Source of the DNA: Phycisphaerales bacterium
GTDB taxonomy: Bacteria; Planctomycetota; Phycisphaerae; Phycisphaerales; UBA1924
NCBI GenBank assembly: GCA_015487555.1
Contig: WFPK01000024.1
Location: 1 to 36,525, forward strand
DNA: 36,525 nucleotides
Direction: 5' to 3'
The notes below the pieces were generated by a model that searched no databases, was not told where the DNA came from, and saw nothing but the letters and a program-made list of their open reading frames with translations. Made by a program: the position numbers and the translations under genes. Positions 16,572-24,164 of this stretch are shown one piece after another; the first letter of the stretch is position 1; each line of letters opens with the position of its first letter.

Positions 16572-17381
16572 ATGGCCGTACTTGCAATGCAATCCGCAGC
16601 ATCCGGACTCCGGGCCCTCGACACCCGCCTCGATGTCATCGCCAACAACCTCGCCAATGTCAACACCGAAGGCTTCAAGTCCTCAAGAGTCAACTTCGAA
16701 GACCTCCTCTATATCGAACGAGCCCAGCCCGGAACCGAAAACAACAACGGCGACCAACGCCCCACCGGGCTCTATGTCGGGCTCGGGGTCCGCGTCAGTG
16801 GCACACAACAAGACTTCACCCAAGGCCCACCCATCCCCGGTACCTCGCCACTCGATATGATGATCGAAGGGCGCGGGTTCTTCAAAGTCGCGGTCGAAAC
16901 AGACCTGGGCGAGGGCGGATTCGCCTACACACGCATGGGCAACTTCGTCCTCAACTCCAACGGCACCATCGTCCTGGCCAACTCCGATGGACGAATCCTC
17001 GATCCCGAAATCACCATCCCACCGACCGCAGAAAATATCTCGGTCGATGCATCAGGGCGAATCTTTGCATCGCTCCCGGGCACTGCTGTTCCTACTGAAG
17101 TCGGGCAAATCCAACTCTCGGTCTTCATCAATCCCGCCGGGCTCACACAAGTCGGCACCAACCTCTGGACCGAAAGCGCCGCATCAGGACCACCCATCGA
17201 AGGCATCCCCGGGACAGACAACTTCGGTACCGTTCGAGGAGGAATGCTCGAAGGGTCCAATGTCGATCCCTCGCGAGAACTCATCGAACTCATCCGCACC
17301 CAGCGGGCCTTCGAGATGAACTCACAGGCGATCCGGGCAGCCGACGAAACCCTCCAGTCCGTCGCCCAGCTCCGTCGATAA
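16572..17381 (+). CDS. flgG: flagellar distal rod protein FlgG
   Basis: A 269-residue distal rod protein; E. coli FlgG has 260 residues. The signature is complete: LDTRLDVIANNLANVNTEGF near the N-terminus, FEDLLYIERAQPG, the GLYVGLGVRVSGTQQDFTQG segment (FlgG-type 'iG.Gvrv..t...f.qG'), MMIEGRGFFKV, TRMGNFVLNSNGTIV, and the C-terminal RELIELIRTQRAFEMNSQAI followed by a short helical end. Rod subunits polymerise in the periplasm between the MS ring and the hook. The gene sits between flgF and flgA with short spacings, as in many Gram-negative bacteria. Confidence 0.96.
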   Translation: MAVLAMQSAASGLRALDTRLDVIANNLANVNTEGFKSSRVNFEDLLYIERAQPGTENNNGDQRPTGLYVGLGVRVSGTQQDFTQGPPIPGTSPLDMMIEGRGFFKVAVETDLGEGGFAYTRMGNFVLNSNGTIVLANSDGRILDPEITIPPTAENISVDASGRIFASLPGTAVPTEVGQIQLSVFINPAGLTQVGTNLWTESAASGPPIEGIPGTDNFGTVRGGMLEGSNVDPSRELIELIRTQRAFEMNSQAIRAADETLQSVAQLRR

Positions 17382-17407
17382 CCCAAGCCCATAAAAGAAC
17401 AAGCATC

Positions 17408-18499
17408 ATGCCCAATCGCCTCTCCACCCTGATCGCACACCTGGCAGTCCTGCTTATGCTCGGGCTGTGCCCAGCGCAGAGTCTGGCAGATGAGCACAGC
17501 GATACCAGCGCAATCACCACCGTATCACTCCATTCGACTGTTCGGCTCACCTCCGATCATGCCGCGATTACCCTCGGCGATCTCGCCACCATCTCAGGCC
17601 CACAAACCAATGTCCTCAAAGCACTTCGAGTCCAGACCGCTCATCCCGTCGCTGCCCAGACCTGGTCGTCGATCAAAGCCAGCACCCTCCGCGATCTGAT
17701 CGCCCAATCGCCCGGAATCCGCCAAGGCTCGATCATCCTCGATGGGAACGAAGTCGCGATCACCCGCCGAGTGCATGCCCAGGCATCATCGAACCCGACC
17801 AAAGCTGCCCCGATCCCCCCCGAACCCTCCGGGCCAATCCTGCGCGATCAGATCGAACGCTGGGTCCATGCCCGCCCCTGGCTCAAGAGCGATGCCGATT
17901 CAACCCGGATCATCTTCAGCCAACGCAAGCGCGACCAGGACCTGCTCAACACCCCAATCGAGGGGAAAACTGTGATCCTCAACGAGATCGGTCGGTCCAA
18001 GACGATCAGCTGTGAGATTGTTATCTATGAGAACGAGCAGCTCATCGCTGAGACATCCATCCGATTCGATGTCCAGGTCAAGCGCCTCGTCCGCGTATCG
18101 ACCGCCCAGATCCGTCGAAACGAACTGATCAATGCAGAGCACACGGTGCTCGAAACCCGGTGGATCTCGCCGATGGTTCCGATCGCCGATCCTGAGCAAT
18201 CACTCGGACAGGCCTGCAAAAAAACAATCGACCCGGGCTCGATCCTGCTCGTTTCCATGATCGAACAGCCCATCCTCGTCAAACGCAACCGGATCGTCTC
18301 GGCGCGGAGCCTCTCAGGATCGGTTTCGGTGACCATGAGCGTCCGGGCACTCAACAACGGCAGACTCGGCGAGCTCATCGAACTCGAATCACGCGATGGC
18401 AAAAACCGATTCACCGCCCGCGTCGCAGGCCCAAACCGAGTCGTCATCGTCAAAAACCCCCAAAAAACCAGCCAATCCATCCCCACCCAAGGATCATAG
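17408..18499 (+). CDS. flgA: flagellar P-ring assembly chaperone FlgA
   Basis: A 363-residue periplasmic protein with a signal peptide (LIAHLAVLLMLGLCPAQSLA, cleavage before DEHSD). The C-terminal part has the SAF-like FlgA domain: VSTAQIRRNELINAEHTVLE, then a DPEQSLGQACKKTIDPGSIL segment corresponding to the usual 'G..ar..i..G..l' motif, and the final barrel (MSVRALNNGRLGELIELESR). FlgA escorts FlgI during P-ring assembly. It is longer than the E. coli protein (219 residues) because of an extra N-terminal domain, a layout seen in several phyla. Its TAG stop is directly followed by the ATG of flgH, which implies coupled translation. Confidence 0.9.
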   Translation: MPNRLSTLIAHLAVLLMLGLCPAQSLADEHSDTSAITTVSLHSTVRLTSDHAAITLGDLATISGPQTNVLKALRVQTAHPVAAQTWSSIKASTLRDLIAQSPGIRQGSIILDGNEVAITRRVHAQASSNPTKAAPIPPEPSGPILRDQIERWVHARPWLKSDADSTRIIFSQRKRDQDLLNTPIEGKTVILNEIGRSKTISCEIVIYENEQLIAETSIRFDVQVKRLVRVSTAQIRRNELINAEHTVLETRWISPMVPIADPEQSLGQACKKTIDPGSILLVSMIEQPILVKRNRIVSARSLSGSVSVTMSVRALNNGRLGELIELESRDGKNRFTARVAGPNRVVIVKNPQKTSQSIPTQGS

Positions 18500-19213
18500 A
18501 TGTTCAAATCAATACGCCAATCAATCTCAAAATCATCCTTGCAAACTGCCCTGGCGACACTTGCGCTCCTCACCGGACACCACGCCCACGCCCAGAGCTT
18601 GTACCTCACCCAGGCTGAGCAAGAGACCTCCCCCGATGCTTCCCAACCCGTCATCTTGCTCGAAGAGGTCTCCCTTCACTTCATCTCCGCGCCCGAAACC
18701 CGGATCATCAAAAAACACGACATCATCACCATCATCATCGACGAAAACTCTTCCCAGACGAGCTCGCAATCGCTCAATACCAAAAAAGAATCCAAATCCC
18801 AAGCCAGCATTGACGCCCTGGTCGATCTCATGCAGCTCCTCGAACTCCGAGTCCGCTCGGGCGATACCGCCAACACCGATCTGATCGACCTGACCAACAA
18901 AAGACGATTCAAAGGCGAAGGCGACTACGAACGCGAAGACCGATTCTCCGCACGCATCACCGCCAAAGTCCTCGAAGTCAAACCCAACGGCACACTGGTT
19001 CTCGAAGCAACCAAAAGAATCGCCAAAGACCAGGAAATCTCGGTTCTTGTCCTCTCCGGACTCGCCCGCGAAGAAGATGTCACCGCCCAGAACACGATCC
19101 TCTCGAGCCAGCTCGCCGACCTCAACATCATCCTTGAAAACGAAGGCAGCCTCAAGGATGTCGCCGAGAAGGGACTCATCACCCGCGTGCTCGACTCCAT
19201 TTTCGCATTCTGA
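18500..19213 (+). CDS. flgH: flagellar L-ring protein FlgH
   Basis: A 237-residue outer-membrane ring protein. The signal peptide ends in HHAHAQSLYL. Family hallmarks are IIKKHDIITIIIDENSSQTS (the 'vGDivtV.v.e...a' motif), FKGEGDYEREDRFSARITAK (matching 'f.G.G.t.....l...iTa.V'), VLEVKPNGTLVLEATKRI (matching 'VLpNGnLvi.G...i') and the last strand GLITRVLDSIF. Unlike E. coli FlgH, there is no lipobox cysteine, and I see no cysteine in the whole protein, so it should be cut by the ordinary signal peptidase and not lipidated. The start directly abuts the flgA stop. A PEP-CTERM gene with its own promoter follows before flgI. Confidence 0.92.
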   Translation: MFKSIRQSISKSSLQTALATLALLTGHHAHAQSLYLTQAEQETSPDASQPVILLEEVSLHFISAPETRIIKKHDIITIIIDENSSQTSSQSLNTKKESKSQASIDALVDLMQLLELRVRSGDTANTDLIDLTNKRRFKGEGDYEREDRFSARITAKVLEVKPNGTLVLEATKRIAKDQEISVLVLSGLAREEDVTAQNTILSSQLADLNIILENEGSLKDVAEKGLITRVLDSIFAF

Positions 19214-19240
19214 GCCATCCACAAGCCAATTCCCTCAGAA

Positions 19241-19274
19241 TTGACTTGTATCACCCATCAGGCTCCGATATAAT
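19241..19274 (+). promoter_or_regulatory. possible sigma-70-type promoter before PEP-CTERM gene 2
   Basis: A perfect TATAAT at 19269-19274. The -35 could be TTGTAT (19245, spacer 18) or TTGACT (19241, spacer 22, too long). It lies just upstream of a better sigma-54-type match, so either or both may be used. Confidence 0.35.
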
Positions 19275-19290
19275 CCGTGCTCCTGTACAT

Positions 19291-19306
19291 GGGCACCCCA
19301 TTTGCA
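19291..19306 (+). promoter_or_regulatory. sigma-54-type promoter of PEP-CTERM gene 2
   Basis: GGGCACCCCATTTGCA has GG at 19292-19293 and GC at 19304-19305, exactly ten bases apart, with CAC and TTTGCA in consensus positions. Only the first T and the seventh base differ from TGGCACG-N4-TTGCA. Predicted start near 19317, giving a leader of about 84 bases. Confidence 0.65.
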
Positions 19307-19352
19307 AGTGTTGTGTGTGCGCTCGGGGGACCCCTCTGTTGGGCGATGAATC

Positions 19353-19394
19353 AAGAGAGAAGAGAGAAGAGAAAAAAGAGAAGAGAGAGAGAAA
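19353..19394 (+). promoter_or_regulatory. 42-base all-purine leader segment
   Basis: An unbroken purine run of GAGA and GAAGA units ends seven bases before the start of PEP-CTERM gene 2. It offers many weak Shine-Dalgarno-like registers and would be unstructured. A shorter purine run stands at the same place before PEP-CTERM gene 1 (8469-8490). Confidence 0.6.
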
Positions 19395-19400
19395 CCTTCC

Positions 19401-20084
19401 ATGAATATTTCCCTGATTTCGTTGGCGGCATGCGCCGCTTTGGCGGGCAATGCAGCTGCAGGTACCGTGCTCTATACACAGGACTTCGAGACTCCTGAAA
19501 GTGGATACACCACAACCAACCAGTACATTGTAACCCCCCACTACGCCCACTTCATCTATACCGATAGCTCGACACTCGCAGGCTCAGGCTACACCAATAC
19601 AACCGGCTCCTTCATTTCTTCCATGAATACGGACTGGTTCCTCGGACACGCAACACTGGGAACGCCGACACTCACCACCGATTCATTCGACATCACCGGC
19701 GAAACCAACCTCCAGTTCGCCATCGACCTCGCAACCAGAAGTGCCTCCCCATTGTGGATCGCCACCAGCCAAGTCACTTTCGAGTACCGGGTGGATGGGG
19801 GCGCTTGGATCGACATCTTCGCTGCCGACTCGGATGGCGTGAACTTTGGAACCCCCACAGTCAATGGCGTCGCGATCACCAACGCCTTTACAACTTTCAC
19901 CGCAGATATCTCCGGACTCAACGGCACGAACATGGACATCCGAATCGTCTGGGCCAACCTGAGCACAATCGAAAGCCTCGGAATCGACAACATGACCGTC
20001 TCGGTCATTCCACTTCCACCGGCAGCCTTGGCTGGACTGGGCATGCTCGCCGGGTTGGGTGCATACCGTCGGCTCCGTCGATAA
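19401..20084 (+). CDS. secreted PEP-CTERM-type protein 2, inside the flagellar locus
   Basis: A 227-residue exported protein. The signal peptide is MNISLISLAACAALAGNAAA, cleaved before GTVLYTQDFE. The body looks like a beta-sandwich of the type found in many PEP-CTERM proteins: TQDFETPESGY at the start, FEYRVDGGAWIDIFAADSDG in the middle, and GIDNMTVSVIPLP leading into the tail. The tail is PLPPAALAGLGMLAGLGAY with basic end RRLRR. It lies between flgH and flgI on the same strand, but with its own sigma-54-type promoter, long leader and terminator, so it is a separate transcript in a flagellar regulon. A role as a sheath, adhesin or other flagellum-linked surface protein is inference. No similar gene is a standard member of flagellar operons. 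Confidence 0.82.
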   Translation: MNISLISLAACAALAGNAAAGTVLYTQDFETPESGYTTTNQYIVTPHYAHFIYTDSSTLAGSGYTNTTGSFISSMNTDWFLGHATLGTPTLTTDSFDITGETNLQFAIDLATRSASPLWIATSQVTFEYRVDGGAWIDIFAADSDGVNFGTPTVNGVAITNAFTTFTADISGLNGTNMDIRIVWANLSTIESLGIDNMTVSVIPLPPAALAGLGMLAGLGAYRRLRR

Positions 20085-20089
20085 ACACA

Positions 20090-20147
20090 CTGCTCCCAAC
20101 ACGAGCTCCCAATGCGAGCTCCCAATGCGATCTCCCAATGCGATCTC
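20090..20147 (+). repeat. 13-bp tandem repeat, about four and a half copies
   Basis: Unit GAGCTCCCAATGC: a degenerate first copy (CTGCTCCCAACAC), two exact copies, one with GATC for GAGC, and a partial copy GATCTC. It sits between the stop of PEP-CTERM gene 2 and its terminator. Confidence 0.85.
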
Positions 20148-20148
20148 A

Positions 20149-20173
20149 AGGCACCCAGATGGGTGCTTTTTTT
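20149..20173 (+). terminator. intrinsic terminator after PEP-CTERM gene 2
   Basis: Stem GCACCC / GGGTGC with loop AGAT, followed by seven T. It separates this transcript from flgI, which has its own promoter about 50 bases further on. Confidence 0.88.
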
Positions 20174-20219
20174 CGAGCTTTGCACATTCTCCCACCCCCT
20201 GATCCATCCTCGCCTGGGT

Positions 20220-20235
20220 TGGCACGCCCTTCGCG
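20220..20235 (+). promoter_or_regulatory. sigma-54-type promoter of the flgI operon
   Basis: TGGCACGCCCTTCGCG has GG at 20221-20222 and GC at 20233-20234, ten bases apart, and matches TGGCACG fully at the -24 side. The predicted start near 20246 leaves a 16-base leader carrying GGAAGGA just before the flgI ATG. Confidence 0.7.
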
Positions 20236-20261
20236 TAAGTGCCCGTGGAAGGAATCTATTT

Positions 20262-21323
20262 ATGAGACGATGGATCGTCATCTTTGTCGTGCTGCTTGGG
20301 CTTTGTACTTTCGAGCTCTCTGCGGAACAAACCCTGCGGGAAATCTCGCGGGTCAAAGGGCAGGGCGCTTCGGTTGTCCAAGGGCTCGGGCTCGTCGTTG
20401 GACTCAACGGCACGGGCGACTCGGGCTCCGAGCTTGCCATGGCGCGCCCGCTGGCTGAGGCGCTCAAAAAGCTCGGTAATCCGGTGAGTATCGACGATCT
20501 CTCTTCGTCGAAATCGGCTGCCCTGGTGATGGTCACTGCCCGAGTTCCACGCGAGGGTGCCAAGACTGACGACCAGTTTGATGTCACCATCTCGGTCATC
20601 AACTCGGCCAAAAGTCTCGAAGGCGGCGTCCTGATGGTCTCGCCGATGATTGCCAAACCAGGATCCCCAGTCTATGCCTTTGCCCAAGGGCTCCTCTCGA
20701 TCCCCGACGAGGAAACCCCCACCGTTGCTCGGATCACCAACGGAGCGCAGATGGTGCGCGATATCAACACCACCCCGAGCATCGCAGGTTCGTTCGATCT
20801 GATCATCGACTCGAACTTCTCGAGCTGGGGCGCAGCTTCAACCATCGCATCGGAGATCAACCAGCAATACCTCCTCACCGCGACAAGGCTCAACCAGGCG
20901 ATCGCAACCCCCCTCGACGCACGAACCATCCGCGTGCGCGTGCCTATCAATGAACGCGAAGACCCCGCTTCATTCTTCGGCGACATCATGAACACCGACA
21001 TCTCGAGCGCACTTCGTAAACTCCCCGCCAAGGTGGTCTGTGATACACGCGCCGGGATCATCGTCATCACCGGAAATGTTCAGGTCTCCCGGGCATTCAT
21101 TTCCTTGCCCAATATGAGCATCTCCACCACCGCCCCGCCTGTGAGTGAGCTGGGCACCGCTGACCCCCTCAACGAACCAGCACCTGAGACCACCGGGCTC
21201 GGAGACCTGATCGCAGCTTTCGACCAGCTCGATATCCCGGTCAAGGAACAGATCAGCATTCTCCAAAAGCTCCATCAAACAGGCAAACTCCATGCCCGCC
21301 TGATCATCGACGGGCAGGAATAA
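20262..21323 (+). CDS. flgI: flagellar P-ring protein FlgI
   Basis: A 353-residue periplasmic ring protein; the usual length is about 365. The signal peptide MRRWIVIFVVLLGLCTFELS is cleaved near SAEQ. Signatures: REISRVKGQG, then LGLVVGLNGTGDSG (the family's 'L.GyGLVvGL.GTGDs'), VMVTARVPREGAKTDDQFDV (matching 'V.vta.lPpf...G...dv.vss'), the GGVLMVSPMIAKPGSPVYAF region, and ARITNGAQMVRDI. The last part (QLDIPVKEQISILQKLHQTG) matches the family's 'l.a.gv.p.d.i.ilq.l...GaL.A.l'. The frame extends back to 20112, but the ATG at 20262 has GGAAGGA before it and starts the signal peptide. It opens the second flagellar operon (flgI to flgL). Confidence 0.95.
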   Translation: MRRWIVIFVVLLGLCTFELSAEQTLREISRVKGQGASVVQGLGLVVGLNGTGDSGSELAMARPLAEALKKLGNPVSIDDLSSSKSAALVMVTARVPREGAKTDDQFDVTISVINSAKSLEGGVLMVSPMIAKPGSPVYAFAQGLLSIPDEETPTVARITNGAQMVRDINTTPSIAGSFDLIIDSNFSSWGAASTIASEINQQYLLTATRLNQAIATPLDARTIRVRVPINEREDPASFFGDIMNTDISSALRKLPAKVVCDTRAGIIVITGNVQVSRAFISLPNMSISTTAPPVSELGTADPLNEPAPETTGLGDLIAAFDQLDIPVKEQISILQKLHQTGKLHARLIIDGQE

Positions 21324-21351
21324 ACGCAGAAATAAGCAAGAGGAACACACC

Positions 21352-21801
21352 ATGAGCAACACCATCAACACACGCACGAGCATCCCGCCGATCCCCCCGA
21401 TTCCATCATCGCGCCCGGCGGTCGATACCGGCAAGCAGCCCCCCAAAGACACCAACCCACTCTCAACTCCAAACACCAACCCCTTGAGCATCGCGACCAA
21501 GCCCAATGAGGGCGATGAACCCGAAACTTCAGCGCTGCGGGCGCGCAAGGCAGCAGAAGGGCTGGTCTCGACCACCTTCATCGAGCCAATCCTCAAGCAG
21601 GTGCGCGAATCCAACGACACCCCCCCACCGTTTGGACCCAGCAACGCTGAAAAGCAGTTCGCATCGCTGCTCGATACAAAGCTCGCTGACGAAATCGTCC
21701 ACGCGGCCAACTTCCCGCTTGTCGAGCGAATCACCGCCCAGCTTTTGCGCAATATGCCTGAGATTCAAGCCAATGAAAAGCCTCTGGATATCGAGGGCTG
21801 A
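21352..21801 (+). CDS. flgJ: rod-binding protein, FlgJ N-terminal domain only
   Basis: A 149-residue protein. Residues 1-60 are a proline/threonine/serine-rich disordered segment (PPIPPIPSSRP). Residues about 65-140 carry the rod-binding domain of FlgJ: TTFIEPILKQVRESND (matching 'fE.l.l..llk.mr'), then EKQFASLLDTKLADEIVHA (matching 'ek.f.smlD..la..ia') and FPLVERITAQL. FlgJ acts as rod cap during assembly. The peptidoglycan-hydrolase domain of the enterobacterial FlgJ is absent, so cell-wall cutting must come from another enzyme, as in many other phyla. GAGGAAC precedes the ATG. It stands 28 bases after flgI and 50 before flgN. Confidence 0.85.
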   Translation: MSNTINTRTSIPPIPPIPSSRPAVDTGKQPPKDTNPLSTPNTNPLSIATKPNEGDEPETSALRARKAAEGLVSTTFIEPILKQVRESNDTPPPFGPSNAEKQFASLLDTKLADEIVHAANFPLVERITAQLLRNMPEIQANEKPLDIEG

Positions 21802-21851
21802 GCAAGGAGAGGGATGAACGCAGAGGGATAAACCAAGATGGGTATTCATCA

Positions 21852-22400
21852 ATGAAACGCGCGCACCACACCTTCCAACCTGCCCACCAAAGCTCCGATC
21901 GCGAATCAAGCGATCGCGCCATCGACACCAATCGGCTCGATGCCATGCTCGGGCAGCTCGAAACCGAGCACCTCGCACTCATCGAACTCGCCAAAGCCCA
22001 CAAGGACGCACTGGCCCATGCCTCGGTCCAGGAGCTCAACGAGATCACCATGAAAACAAGCGAGGTGCTCATGCGCATCGCCCAGATCGAAGATGCCCGG
22101 CGAACGATGATCACCCAAGACCACGGCTCATTGGCATCGCTCGATGAGCTCATGGAGCATTTCAACACCAACGACCGCGATCGGATCGGACAACGCCGAA
22201 CCAGACTCCGCGAGCTGATTGTTCGAGTCAAGGACGAGCAAGACGCCGTGCGCCAGGCAAGCGAGAACCTCGCGGATCATATGCGCGGGCTCATCAAGCA
22301 AGTCGGCGCGTCCTTATCACATGCCGGGACCTATTCACACCGAGGGGCTGTCGCCCCATCGCAATCACAGGTCGTCAGTTCATTGGATCTGGTTCAATAA
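21852..22400 (+). CDS. flgN: flagellar chaperone FlgN-like protein
   Basis: A 182-residue, mainly helical, probably coiled-coil protein (LDAMLGQLETEHLALIELAK, then QELNEITMKTSEVLMRIAQI, RRTRLRELIVRVKDEQDAVR). FlgN is the cytoplasmic export chaperone that keeps FlgK and FlgL unfolded and delivers them to the export gate. Sequence conservation in FlgN is weak, so the call rests on length, helical pattern and the position directly before flgK and flgL, which is the usual place. The first 25 residues and the last 25 (rich in S, G and H) look disordered. The ATG at 21852 is preceded by TTCATCA without a clear ribosome site. flgK starts 18 bases after its stop. Confidence 0.75.
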   Translation: MKRAHHTFQPAHQSSDRESSDRAIDTNRLDAMLGQLETEHLALIELAKAHKDALAHASVQELNEITMKTSEVLMRIAQIEDARRTMITQDHGSLASLDELMEHFNTNDRDRIGQRRTRLRELIVRVKDEQDAVRQASENLADHMRGLIKQVGASLSHAGTYSHRGAVAPSQSQVVSSLDLVQ

Positions 22401-22418
22401 CAACGAAAGGGAGACGAC

Positions 22419-24131
22419 ATGAGTCTGACATCCACGATGCAGATCGCCCGCTCGGCACTGATTACCTCCCAGCTTGGGCTCCAGGTCACCGCCCAGAATA
22501 TGGCCAACGCGGCCACCCCCGGGTATACGCGCCAGATCGCCTTGCTCGCAGCCGTCCGCGGGCGCGCATCGGACCCCTACCAGGTCGGACAGGGCGTCGC
22601 GATCAACGAAGTCCGCCGACAAATCGACGAGGCGCTCCAGCAACGACTTTGGAACAGCAACTCCCAGGAATACTCCAGCGCCCAACAACTCAATGTCCTC
22701 TCGCAGCTCGAAACCATCCTCAACGAGGGTACCGAGTTCGATATGTCCACCCAGCTCTCCTCGTTCTTCAACACATGGACCGAAGCGACCACCCTGCTCG
22801 ATTCGCAGGCCAACCTTGTCAACCAGGGCGAGTCACTCGCCGCCTTCATCCGCAACATGCAGACCGATCTGGTCCAGCAACGCCAGCAGCTCGAAGAACA
22901 GATCGACGCGCAGGTTCTGCGGGCTGATTCGATCCTCGATGAAATCGCCTCGATCAATGGCGTCATCACCAGCAACGAAATCGGAGCAGCAGAAGCAGGA
23001 TCACTCCGAGATCGACGCGATCAGATCGTCACCGAACTCGCCCAGCTTATGGATGTCACCGTCGTCGAAACCAACTCGGGCGGATACGACATCTACTCAG
23101 GCTCGGCACCGATCGTTCAAGGCACACGCAACCGAGGCATCGAGGTCACACGCATCACCGAAGGCGACACCCTGACCGTGCGCGTCGAGATCGCGGCCGA
23201 CTCAACCCCCCTGCCCGTCACCAGCGGGTCGATCGGCGGGCTGCTCGCCTCGCGCGATGGCGCCATCGATTCCACACTCGAAAAGCTCGATACCCTCGCT
23301 GCCCAGCTCATCTTCGAGACCAACAAGCTTCATGCGACAGGGATCAACAAGGATTGGTTGACCAACGCATCGGGCACGCTTCAGATCGCAACGAGCGACC
23401 AGACGCTGGCGCTCAATGACCCCAACAACGCGACATTTGCCGATCTCCCCTTCGCAGCGAGCAACGGGTCGTTCTATATTGATGTCAAAAATGGCGATAC
23501 GAGCTCGCGAGTGCAGATCGACATTGATCTCGACGGACTCACCAACGCCGGGGTGCCTGGGTTTGCAGACGACACCAGTGCTGAGGATATCCGCGCTCAG
23601 CTCGACAGTATCGATGGCATCACCGCCTCGTTCGATCCCTCGGGTCGCCTTGTGATCGAGGCCGAACCCGGATTCTCGTTCGCATTCTCAGAAGACAGCG
23701 CCGATGTCCTCGCCACAATGGGCGTCAACAGCTTCTTCGAGGGCACCAGCGCCAACACCATCGCTGTCCGCGAAAACCTCACCGTGATGCTCGGGCGGAT
23801 GGAAGGCGATCAGTTTATCGCCAACGGCACCGCCTTGGCGATCGGAAACCTCACCGATACCGCGGCCGACGGGCTTGGCGGATTGTCGGTCACCAAATTC
23901 TGGGCCCAGCAGGCCCAAGATATCGCAGTGAAAACAGGGTCCGCCCGCACCAATGCCAATGCCGATCGGCTCGTCCGTGAGAGTCTCGACGGGCAACGCG
24001 CTGGCGTCTCGGGCGTGAGCGTCGACGAAGAATCCATGAACCTGATGAACTATCAGCGTCAGTACCAATCGGCTGCCCAGGTCATCACCACCGCGCAAGA
24101 AATGTTCGACACACTCCTCGCACTCGTCTGA
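22419..24131 (+). CDS. flgK: flagellar hook-associated protein 1 FlgK
   Basis: A 570-residue hook-filament junction protein; E. coli FlgK has 547. The N-terminus has the rod/hook-family helix with LQVTAQNMANAATPGYTRQI, the FlgK-specific 'NiaNa.TpGYsRq' motif, followed by YQVGQGVAINEVRRQIDEAL. The middle includes LSSFFNTWTEATTLLDSQAN (matching 'l..ff.a...ls..p.'), SLRDRRDQIVTELAQLMDVT and a beta-rich insert. The C-terminus SVDEESMNLMNYQRQYQSAA and the last helix ending TLLALV are typical. It is exported with FlgN help. GGGAGAC lies just before the ATG. It is followed 33 bases later by flgL in the usual order. Confidence 0.96.
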   Translation: MSLTSTMQIARSALITSQLGLQVTAQNMANAATPGYTRQIALLAAVRGRASDPYQVGQGVAINEVRRQIDEALQQRLWNSNSQEYSSAQQLNVLSQLETILNEGTEFDMSTQLSSFFNTWTEATTLLDSQANLVNQGESLAAFIRNMQTDLVQQRQQLEEQIDAQVLRADSILDEIASINGVITSNEIGAAEAGSLRDRRDQIVTELAQLMDVTVVETNSGGYDIYSGSAPIVQGTRNRGIEVTRITEGDTLTVRVEIAADSTPLPVTSGSIGGLLASRDGAIDSTLEKLDTLAAQLIFETNKLHATGINKDWLTNASGTLQIATSDQTLALNDPNNATFADLPFAASNGSFYIDVKNGDTSSRVQIDIDLDGLTNAGVPGFADDTSAEDIRAQLDSIDGITASFDPSGRLVIEAEPGFSFAFSEDSADVLATMGVNSFFEGTSANTIAVRENLTVMLGRMEGDQFIANGTALAIGNLTDTAADGLGGLSVTKFWAQQAQDIAVKTGSARTNANADRLVRESLDGQRAGVSGVSVDEESMNLMNYQRQYQSAAQVITTAQEMFDTLLALV

Positions 24132-24164
24132 CAAAGCATCCACCCAAAGCACCGAGGAATCACC

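Noticed and set aside
19589-20656. Minus-strand frame of 355 codons across PEP-CTERM gene 2 and flgI
   Set aside because: It crosses two well-supported genes, a terminator and a sigma-54-type site, and its translation has no coherent domain.
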